DNA from: Pyrinomonadaceae bacterium
Lineage (GTDB): Bacteria; Acidobacteriota; Blastocatellia; Pyrinomonadales; Pyrinomonadaceae
NCBI GenBank assembly: GCA_025937955.1
Contig: JAICQI010000477.1
Location: 1 to 5,123, forward strand
Reading direction: 5' to 3'
Length of the DNA: 5,123 nucleotides
The number at the start of each line of letters is the position of its first letter. Within the stretch, counting starts at the first letter, position 1. The notes beneath the pieces were generated by a model. That model saw only the letters and a program-made list of their open reading frames with translations. It did not search any database and was not told where the DNA came from. Position numbers and translations under genes: made by a program. Positions 1-5,123 of this stretch are shown here, one piece after another.

Positions 1-45
1 GATCATCGCCGTCCTTTAATTCCATCATCCGAACGAGGTCTTGAA

Positions 46-1626
46 ATGACCACCTCTCGTCGTGACTTTTTGAAGACGGCCGGGGTTGCGGCAGGTGCGC
101 TGTCGTTGTCTTCCCTGCCCTCCTGGATTAACGACGTCACTGCCGCCGAAGAGGCGGCCGCCAACGGCATCAATAAAAATGCGCTCGCCGATATCGCGCT
201 CAACACCGCACGCAAACTCGGCGTCACTTACGCTGACATTCGTATTAATCGCTATCGCAACGAGTTCATTGCCACGCGCGAGCAGCAGGTGCAGAACGTT
301 TCACGTGGTCAGAACTTCGGATTCGGCGTGCGCGTGCTTTACAAAGGAACCTGGGGCTTCGCGTCGAGCCGCAGAGTTACTCCGGAAGACGTGCGCCGCA
401 TCACGCAACAAGCGGTCGAGATCGCGCGTGCAAACTCAGCTTACCAGCGCAAGCGCATCTCAATGGTTCCGGTCGAGAAGGTCGTCACCACCTGGAAGAA
501 CGCTTTCGAGAAGGATCCGTTCGAAGTCTCGATTGACGACAAGATCCAGTTTCTGTTGTCGCTAAACGAGTCGGCGATGAAGACGGAGGGCGTAAGTTTC
601 ATCAACTCGTCGATGGGATTCGTCAACGAGCAGAAGTTTTATGCTTCGACTGACGGCTCGCGGATCGAGCAGTACATCATTCGCGCCAATCCAAGCTTCA
701 CAGTCTTCGCGGTAAACCGAGCCAACGGCGATTTTCAGTCACGCAGCGCACTCGGTGGACCACAGGGCATGGGTTACGAGTACATGGAGAAGCACGACTG
801 GAAAAAAGAGGCGCAACAGGCCGGCGAAGAAGCCGTGATGAAGCTGAAAGCGAAGGCTATCGAGCCGGGTAAGTACGACCTTGTGCTACACCCGTCGCAT
901 CTTTGGTTAACGATTCACGAAGCAGTGGGCCATCCAACCGAACTCGATCGCTCACTCTGGATGGAAGCAAACTACGCGGGCACGAGTTTTCTGACGCCAG
1001 ACAAGATCGGCAAGCTTCAGTTTGGCTCGAAGATCGTGAACTTCATTGCTGACAGAACTCAGCCTGCCGGACTGGCGACTGTCGCTTACGACGATGAGGG
1101 CGTTCCCGGGCAACGCTGGCACTTGATCAAGAACGGAACGTTTGTTGACTGGCAGACGACGCGCGATCTCGCAGCGATGACAGGTCAGAAGAAGTCATAC
1201 GGGTGCAATCACGCCGACAGTTGGGGCAGCATCTCGTTTCCGCGCATGCCTAACGTCTCGCTCGAGCCGGCGACTGACAACACGTCGCTTGACGATCTGA
1301 TCGCGGGTGTTGAGAAAGGCATTCTGATTTACGGCGATGGCAGCTATTCGATCGATCAGCAGCGATACAACTTTCAGTTTGGCGGCCAGGTGTTCTGGGA
1401 AATCAAGAATGGCAAACGCGGCGAGATGTTGCGCGACGTTGCTTATCAATCACGCACTACCGACTTTTGGAACTCGTGCGATGGCCTTGGAGGAAAGGCG
1501 ACGTACGAGCTCGGCGGCAGCTTTGGTGATGCAAAAGGCGAACCGGGGCAGTCGAATGCAGTGAGCCATGGTTGCCCGGTAGCTCGCTTCCGCCAAGTGA
1601 ATGTGCTGAACACGGCTCGAAGGTAA
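46..1626 (+). CDS. Tat-exported TldD-like zinc metallopeptidase (TldD/PmbA family), catalytic subunit
   Basis: Predicted protease of the TldD/PmbA family (peptidase family U62). In Escherichia coli, TldD works with TldE/PmbA on unfolded peptides, in microcin B17 maturation and in CcdA antitoxin degradation. The 526-residue product begins with a twin-arginine signal (SRRDFLK at residues 4-10), a hydrophobic stretch to about residue 28 and a likely cleavage site near residues 33-34, so it should be exported folded. The N-terminal family domain spans roughly residues 45-145, and the catalytic C-terminal domain starts near 275. The metal motif HEAVGH is at residues 291-296, followed by PTELDR. 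The distal cysteine ligand known in TldD is not obvious; C510 (in HGCP) and C478 are candidates. The start is supported by GAGG at 35-38, seven bases upstream; no other start codon lies in frame before it. It is probably co-transcribed with the partner gene 39 bases downstream. The family call is secure; substrate is unknown. Confidence 0.95.
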   Translation: MTTSRRDFLKTAGVAAGALSLSSLPSWINDVTAAEEAAANGINKNALADIALNTARKLGVTYADIRINRYRNEFIATREQQVQNVSRGQNFGFGVRVLYKGTWGFASSRRVTPEDVRRITQQAVEIARANSAYQRKRISMVPVEKVVTTWKNAFEKDPFEVSIDDKIQFLLSLNESAMKTEGVSFINSSMGFVNEQKFYASTDGSRIEQYIIRANPSFTVFAVNRANGDFQSRSALGGPQGMGYEYMEKHDWKKEAQQAGEEAVMKLKAKAIEPGKYDLVLHPSHLWLTIHEAVGHPTELDRSLWMEANYAGTSFLTPDKIGKLQFGSKIVNFIADRTQPAGLATVAYDDEGVPGQRWHLIKNGTFVDWQTTRDLAAMTGQKKSYGCNHADSWGSISFPRMPNVSLEPATDNTSLDDLIAGVEKGILIYGDGSYSIDQQRYNFQFGGQVFWEIKNGKRGEMLRDVAYQSRTTDFWNSCDGLGGKATYELGGSFGDAKGEPGQSNAVSHGCPVARFRQVNVLNTARR

Positions 1627-1662
1627 ATAAGTCAAATAAGTCCTATAAGTCATATAGGAGAT
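1627..1662 (+). repeat. 9-bp tandem repeat, three units plus a degenerate fourth carrying an SD
   Basis: The gap between the two protease genes starts directly after the stop codon with ATAAGTCAA, ATAAGTCCT and ATAAGTCAT (1627-1653), three units sharing the seven-base core ATAAGTC at a 9-base period. A fourth unit, ATAGGAGAT (1654-1662), keeps the frame of the repeat but is altered so that AGGAG at 1656-1660 forms the Shine-Dalgarno site for the ATG at 1666, five bases further on. The unit before the array (1618-1626, including the stop codon) matches the repeat at only five of nine positions and is probably chance. The repeat is plainly visible; any function in spacing, mRNA processing or copy-number variation is inference. 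Confidence 0.85.
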
Positions 1663-1665
1663 TCT

Positions 1666-3015
1666 ATGCTGCTCACTGAAAAAGAAGCGCGCACGATTTG
1701 CGAAAAGTTGCTGAGCTACGTGAAGGCTGACGATGCATCCGTAGGCGTGAACAGCGAAAACTACGGTCACCTGCGCTTCGCTTCCAACGCCTTCACCACC
1801 AGCGGCGCGCGCGAAAATGTAACCGTCGGCGTCACAGTCTGGATCGACAAGAAACGCGGCGCTGCCTCGACAAACGAGATCGACGACGAATCACTCAAAG
1901 CCACTGTCGCGCTCGCCGAACAACTGGCCCGCATATCCCCTGTCGATCGCGAGTACATGCCCACGCTCAGCCAACAAACTTACAAACTCGTCAACGGTTA
2001 TGCCGAAGCCACTTCAGCAATCTCAGCCACCGCGCGTGCCAAAACGATCAACGGCGTCATCACGGCTTGCGAAAAGGCGAAGGTGATCGGCGCGGGTTTT
2101 CACCAGGCGAGAGGATCAGCCGGCGCATCAGCCACGAAGAACGGCAACTTCAACTACGAGCGATCGAGCCTCGTGAGTTTATCGATGACGGCACGAACTC
2201 CCGATGGCACCAGCTCCGGCTACTTCCTTCGAAACCACTTCGACGTCGCAAAACTCGACACCACGCGTGTTGCCGTCGAAGCGATTCGTAAGGCACTCGA
2301 CTCGCGCAATCCTCGCGTGCTCGAACCCGGCGTCTACCCGGCGATTCTCGAGCCGCAGGCGGTAGCCGATCTCCTCGTGTTCTTCACGTCCACTTTCGAC
2401 GCTCGTAGTGCTGAAGAAGGTCGCAGTCCATTCTCCGCGGCCGGCGGCAAGACGAAGCTCGGTGAAAAGATCTTCGACGAACGGATAAACATCTACAGCG
2501 ATCCGTGGCATCCGGAACTTCCCGGCTCGCAGTCAGCGCAGGCAGGTTTGCCGGCGCAGAAGATCTACTTCGTGCGCAACGGCGTACTCGAGAACCTGAC
2601 CTACTCGCGTTTCTGGGCCAAACAAAAAGGCAAAGAACCGACTCCTGGTCCAGTCAACAGCATCATCGAAAGCTCGCAAGCCCCGGCGTCTGTCGAAGAC
2701 ATGATCAAGTCGATGGATCGCGGCTTACTGTTGGGCCGTTTCTGGTACATCCGCGGCGTCGATCCACGCGTGCAGTTACAGACCGGTCTCACGCGTGACG
2801 GCATCTGGTACATCGAGAACGGCAAGATTCAGTATCCCGTCAAAAATTTCCGCTTCAACCAGAGCATCATGCAACTGCTCGCGCCCGGTAACGTCGACAT
2901 GATCGGCAAACCTGAACGAGTCGGCAACTCGGAAGGCCAGGGTGGCAACGCCGCATTACTTCCGGCACTGAAAGTTAAAGAATTTCACTTCTCGTCGCAG
3001 TCTGAAGCTGTATAG
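1666..3015 (+). CDS. TldE/PmbA-like partner subunit of the TldD/PmbA family, metal motif absent
   Basis: A 449-residue protein homologous in architecture to the gene before it. The N-terminal TldD/PmbA domain covers about residues 5-90, and the C-terminal domain about residues 220-440, ending with the family's typical strand pattern (GIWYIENGKIQYPVKNFRF, near residues 380-400). At the place where TldD carries HExxxH this protein reads LEPQAVADLL (residues 228-237), so it lacks the catalytic histidines, as TldE/PmbA does. In E. coli the inactive subunit pairs with TldD to form the working protease; the same role is inferred here. The N-terminus (MLLTEKEARTICEK) has no Sec or Tat signal, unlike its neighbour, so it is either cytoplasmic or carried out with TldD. 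The start is supported by AGGAG at 1656-1660. The short gap and common direction indicate one operon. The gene is complete and ends with TAG. Confidence 0.92.
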   Translation: MLLTEKEARTICEKLLSYVKADDASVGVNSENYGHLRFASNAFTTSGARENVTVGVTVWIDKKRGAASTNEIDDESLKATVALAEQLARISPVDREYMPTLSQQTYKLVNGYAEATSAISATARAKTINGVITACEKAKVIGAGFHQARGSAGASATKNGNFNYERSSLVSLSMTARTPDGTSSGYFLRNHFDVAKLDTTRVAVEAIRKALDSRNPRVLEPGVYPAILEPQAVADLLVFFTSTFDARSAEEGRSPFSAAGGKTKLGEKIFDERINIYSDPWHPELPGSQSAQAGLPAQKIYFVRNGVLENLTYSRFWAKQKGKEPTPGPVNSIIESSQAPASVEDMIKSMDRGLLLGRFWYIRGVDPRVQLQTGLTRDGIWYIENGKIQYPVKNFRFNQSIMQLLAPGNVDMIGKPERVGNSEGQGGNAALLPALKVKEFHFSSQSEAV

Positions 3016-3071
3016 AACGTTTTTGCCGGCGTCGAAGCAATCGCCAAATAGTCTTCAACGCGAAACGTTTC

Positions 3072-3099
3072 CCTCCTCACTGACATACATCACAGGAGG
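3072..3099 (+). promoter_or_regulatory. Possible SD-sequestering hairpin before the lysozyme-family gene
   Basis: CCTCCT at 3072-3077 is perfectly complementary to AGGAGG at 3094-3099, the core of the Shine-Dalgarno site of the following gene. The 16-base loop could be tightened by TGA (3081-3083) pairing with TCA (3090-3092). If it forms in the mRNA, it would hide the ribosome binding site. The complementarity is seen directly; folding and regulation are inferred. Pyrimidine-rich CCTCCT also resembles the anti-SD of 16S rRNA, so coincidence remains possible. Confidence 0.4.
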
Positions 3100-3102
3100 T
3101 GA
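3094..3102 (+). promoter_or_regulatory. Near-perfect Shine-Dalgarno site deciding the lysozyme-family start
   Basis: AGGAGGTGA matches the full extended anti-SD complement and lies with its AGGAGG core eight bases before the ATG at 3108. A GTG at 3099-3101 in the same frame overlaps the SD itself and so cannot be served by it. This is why 3108 is preferred as the start. It is the strongest ribosome binding site in the window. Confidence 0.85.
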
Positions 3103-3107
3103 CTTTT

Positions 3108-3902
3108 ATGCCCCCATTCACTCCAGCACTCAGAGATGAATATCAAAACCTATTCGATACCTGCGTTACTCGGCCCCAAAGACAAACCACAGTCAAGTCC
3201 CTGACTGCCACTCTGCTGCAAAACAAAGGCAGGTACGAGGCAGTTGGAGAGCAAGTGGACGTGCCGTGGTACATCATTGCCGTAATCCACAACATGGAGT
3301 CGTCTCAGAACTTTAAGAAACATCTCCATAACGGCGACCCACTGACTGCACGCACCACTCACGTGCCGGCTGGACGGCCACTGACTGGAAATCCGCCATT
3401 CACGTGGGAGGTCAGTGCTATAGACGCGCTGCTAATGAAGGATTGGGATCGAATCGAAGATTGGACGGTGTCCGGTGCGCTTTATCGATTGGAAAGCTTC
3501 AACGGCTTCGGCTCGCGCACTCGTGGCATCAATACGCCATACCTGTGGAGTTTCTCAACGCATTACACCAAAGGAAAATTTGTGCAGGACGGCGTCTTCG
3601 ATCCTAATGCCGTTTCGCAACAGTGTGGCGCGGCACTCCTGCTGCGACGCATGATCGAAAGCGACGCTATTGAAATTCCGTTGACCGTTGGCCCGTCAAC
3701 CCTGGCTGAGATTGTCGCGGCTGGCGCGGAGGTCTCGTTTTCAAACCAGAAGTCGATCAAAGCAACCAGATTGCAAAAACTGTTGAACCGGTTTCCGGGT
3801 ATCTCCACAAGACTGACTCCCGACGGAGCCCCGGGAAAAAAGACATCGGCTGCATTTAAAGAAGTCACCGGCAATTTCCTCGCCGGCGATCCGAGAGCCT
3901 AA
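3108..3902 (+). CDS. Lysozyme-family protein (COG5526-like) with C-terminal peptidoglycan-binding-like domain
   Basis: A 264-residue protein resembling the lysozyme/muramidase-like proteins grouped as COG5526, which I recognise by motif rather than by a search. The N-terminal catalytic-like domain spans about residues 10-190. It contains VPWYIIAVIHNMES (residues 52-65) with E64 as the candidate catalytic glutamate, then HLHNGDPLTART (72-83) and VPAGRP (86-91). The conserved later block runs from FNGFGSR (131-137) through PYLWSF (144-149). Residues 213-264 resemble a small peptidoglycan-binding domain (LQKLLN...DGAPGKKTSAAF) and end in GDPRA. Expected action is cleavage of the glycan strands of murein. 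There is no signal peptide, membrane segment or neighbouring holin, so how it would reach the wall is unclear. Related proteins occur in bacterial chromosomes and phage-like settings; no phage genes are seen here. The gene is complete, with start chosen at the ATG after the strong SD. Confidence 0.78.
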   Translation: MPPFTPALRDEYQNLFDTCVTRPQRQTTVKSLTATLLQNKGRYEAVGEQVDVPWYIIAVIHNMESSQNFKKHLHNGDPLTARTTHVPAGRPLTGNPPFTWEVSAIDALLMKDWDRIEDWTVSGALYRLESFNGFGSRTRGINTPYLWSFSTHYTKGKFVQDGVFDPNAVSQQCGAALLLRRMIESDAIEIPLTVGPSTLAEIVAAGAEVSFSNQKSIKATRLQKLLNRFPGISTRLTPDGAPGKKTSAAFKEVTGNFLAGDPRA

Positions 3903-3918
3903 ACACTCAGCACTAAGG

Positions 3919-3924
3919 TATACT
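3919..3924 (+). promoter_or_regulatory. Possible -10 promoter element for the TPR gene
   Basis: TATACT lies in the short gap after the lysozyme-family stop and differs from the sigma-70 consensus -10 by one base. No good -35 element is found 16-18 bases upstream, and no TGn extension precedes it, so the assignment is weak. If real, transcription would begin near 3931, inside the loop of the inverted repeat at 3921-3963. Confidence 0.3.
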
Positions 3925-3963
3925 CCCTCATTCCGGCTAAATCAGCTACAGTTGAAGGGAGTA
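3921..3963 (+). promoter_or_regulatory. Inverted repeat enclosing the SD of the TPR gene
   Basis: TACTCCCT at 3921-3928 is a perfect reverse complement of AGGGAGTA at 3956-3963. The right arm contains most of the Shine-Dalgarno site (AAGGGAG, 3955-3961) of the ATG at 3968. Two more pairs (C3929-G3954, A3930-T3953) are possible if A3955 is bulged, and a small inner stem (GGCT at 3935-3938 with AGCT at 3944-3947, including one G-U pair) could form in the loop. No T-run follows, so it does not look like a terminator. An SD-masking role is inferred. Confidence 0.45.
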
Positions 3964-3967
3964 AAAA

Positions 3968-5123
3968 ATGAAACACATTCCCCTACTGGTTTCATTTTTG
4001 AGCGCTGCGCTTTTCTCGTCCGCCGTTGCGCAGGAGACGCATCCGCACCGCCACGAACGTCCAGAGAAATTGGGCACCGTAAACTTCACCACCTCTTGTT
4101 CACCAAAAGCGCAGAAGCAATTCAATTATGCCGTCGCCTGGCTTCATTCGTTCGAATACGAAGAGGCTGAAAGGGCGTTTACAGAGGTCGCTGCCACCGA
4201 TCCGCAATGCGGCATGGCCTACTGGGGGATCGCGATGAGCAACTATCATCCGCTATGGGTGCCACCGACTCCCGCGGAGTTGAAGAAAGGATGGAGTGCA
4301 GTCGAAAAGGCAAAAGCTGCCGGCCAAAAGACACAACGAGAACAGGACTACATCGCAGCGATTGAAATCTTCTACAAAGATCACGACAAGCTGGACCATC
4401 GCGCCCGCGCCTTCGCTTACAGCGACGCGATGAAACAACTTCACGGTCGCAACCCATCCGATCGCGAAGCCGGTGTATTTTACGCCCTGACATTGATCGC
4501 CACGGGGATGATGTCACCCGGTAAAACCTATGAGAGAGAAAAGCAAGCAGCCCAGATTCTCAACGACGTGCTCGCGCGTGAGCCGCAGCATCCGGGTGTT
4601 TCACATTACCTGATCCACAGTTACGACTACCCTGCCCTGGCCCAACTCGCCCTCCCTGCCGCGCGCAGTTACGCGAAGATTGCGCCCGCATCGGCGCACG
4701 CCCAGCACATGCCTTCGCACATCTTCACGCGTCTTGGCCTGTGGCCTGAAGCCATTCGCTCAAACCTGGATGCACACGCCGCAGCGAAAGCCTTCGCCAC
4801 CAGGAACAAAATGGCCGGCGCATGGGACGAGCAGATTCACGCTATGGACTATCTCGCTTATGCCTATCTACAACGGGCGCAAGACAAACACGCCGCAGGC
4901 GTGCTTGATGAGTTGAGGAAGATCCAGAAAGTCGAGCCGCAAACGTTTAAGGTTGCTTACGCTTACACCGCAATTCCCGCGCGCTATGCTTTGGAACGGC
5001 GCCAGTGGAGCGAGGCGGCGAAACTGACTTTACCTGAAGAAGAATGGAAAGACTTTCCCTGGCAGCGTTTCCCCTGGGCCACTTCTCACATTTACTTCGC
5101 ACGTGCAATCGGTGCGGCGCGAA
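3968..5123 (+). CDS. Secreted tetratricopeptide-repeat protein, 3' end outside the window
   Basis: The frame stays open for 385 codons to the window edge with no stop, so the C-terminus is missing. Residues 1-21 form a Sec signal peptide with cleavage expected after AVA (mature start QETHPHRHE), placing it in the periplasm or outside. A TPR-like helix pair covers about residues 46-91 (QFNYAVAWLHSFEYEEAERAF, trimmed here to its start at 51, then DPQCGMAYWGIAMS). Further TPR-like segments lie near 122-210 and 286-350. C44 and C81 could form a disulfide. Two conserved-looking histidine blocks stand out: HYLIHSYDYP (213-222) and HAQHMPSH (244-251). I know such proteins from Acidobacteriota and other environmental bacteria as uncharacterised TPR proteins; TPRs usually bind proteins or peptides, but no specific role can be given. 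The start is supported by AAGGGAG at 3955-3961. Confidence 0.88.
   Translation, partial: MKHIPLLVSFLSAALFSSAVAQETHPHRHERPEKLGTVNFTTSCSPKAQKQFNYAVAWLHSFEYEEAERAFTEVAATDPQCGMAYWGIAMSNYHPLWVPPTPAELKKGWSAVEKAKAAGQKTQREQDYIAAIEIFYKDHDKLDHRARAFAYSDAMKQLHGRNPSDREAGVFYALTLIATGMMSPGKTYEREKQAAQILNDVLAREPQHPGVSHYLIHSYDYPALAQLALPAARSYAKIAPASAHAQHMPSHIFTRLGLWPEAIRSNLDAHAAAKAFATRNKMAGAWDEQIHAMDYLAYAYLQRAQDKHAAGVLDELRKIQKVEPQTFKVAYAYTAIPARYALERRQWSEAAKLTLPEEEWKDFPWQRFPWATSHIYFARAIGAAR

Noticed and set aside
1..45. Possible 3' end of an upstream gene (a frame ending in TAA at 17-19 or TGA at 42-44)
   Set aside because: Too short to recognise any coding signal; it could equally be intergenic.
3..227. Minus-strand reading frame with a signal-peptide-like start
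   Set aside because: It is antisense to the Tat signal region of the TldD-like gene, whose alanine-rich codons read as a hydrophobic stretch on the other strand. No ribosome binding site or family match supports it.
3016..3030. Rho-independent terminator after the TldE-like gene (GTTTTT run at 3019-3024)
   Set aside because: No stable GC-rich stem precedes the short T-run; only a four-base CTTC/GAAG pairing is available.
3023..3050. Promoter TTGCCG / CAAATA before the lysozyme-family gene
   Set aside because: Both boxes are poor matches to sigma-70 consensus; the gap probably contains a promoter, but this one is not supportable.
3063..3070. Palindrome AAACGTTT, with a second AACGTTT at 3016-3022, as a possible operator pair
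   Set aside because: Short, AT-rich and only two copies; consistent with chance.
3099..3107. GTG start at 3099 for the lysozyme-family gene
   Set aside because: The GTG lies inside the Shine-Dalgarno sequence that serves the ATG at 3108, so it cannot be the start used with that site.
4179..4517. Minus-strand arginine-rich frames opposite the TPR gene
   Set aside because: They are shadows of a continuous + strand gene with clear signal peptide and TPR features, and have low-complexity composition.

Overview
The window holds four genes, all on the + strand and tightly spaced, with no RNA genes, insertion sequences or CRISPR. The style suggests an Acidobacteriota-like soil or sediment bacterium (perhaps Blastocatellia/Pyrinomonadales): a Tat-exported TldD next to a PmbA/TldE-type partner, a COG5526-type lysozyme family gene, and a secreted TPR protein of a kind I associate with that phylum. 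This placement is from memory of protein families and is only moderately certain.

Layout. Positions 1-45 are the upstream tail and ribosome binding site. Positions 46-1626 encode a TldD-like metallopeptidase with a twin-arginine signal and an intact HEAVGH motif. A 39-base gap is filled by a 9-bp tandem repeat whose last, degenerate unit carries the Shine-Dalgarno (SD) sequence of the next gene. Positions 1666-3015 encode the TldE/PmbA-like partner, which lacks the metal motif and any signal peptide. A 92-base gap follows and ends in a near-perfect SD. Positions 3108-3902 encode a lysozyme-family protein with a peptidoglycan-binding-like tail and no export signal. After a 65-base gap, a gene starting at 3968 encodes a Sec-exported, histidine-containing TPR protein and runs off the right edge, so it has no stop codon in the window.

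How they work together. The first two genes almost certainly form an operon and a heteromeric TldD/TldE protease; the asymmetric signal suggests the partner may be carried through the Tat system with TldD. The lysozyme and TPR genes look like separate units, and no functional link to the protease is visible. The most unusual non-coding signals are two inverted repeats, one before each of the last two genes, in which the SD is the 3' arm and a pyrimidine-rich anti-SD-like sequence is the 5' arm. I see no clear new defence or mobile system here.
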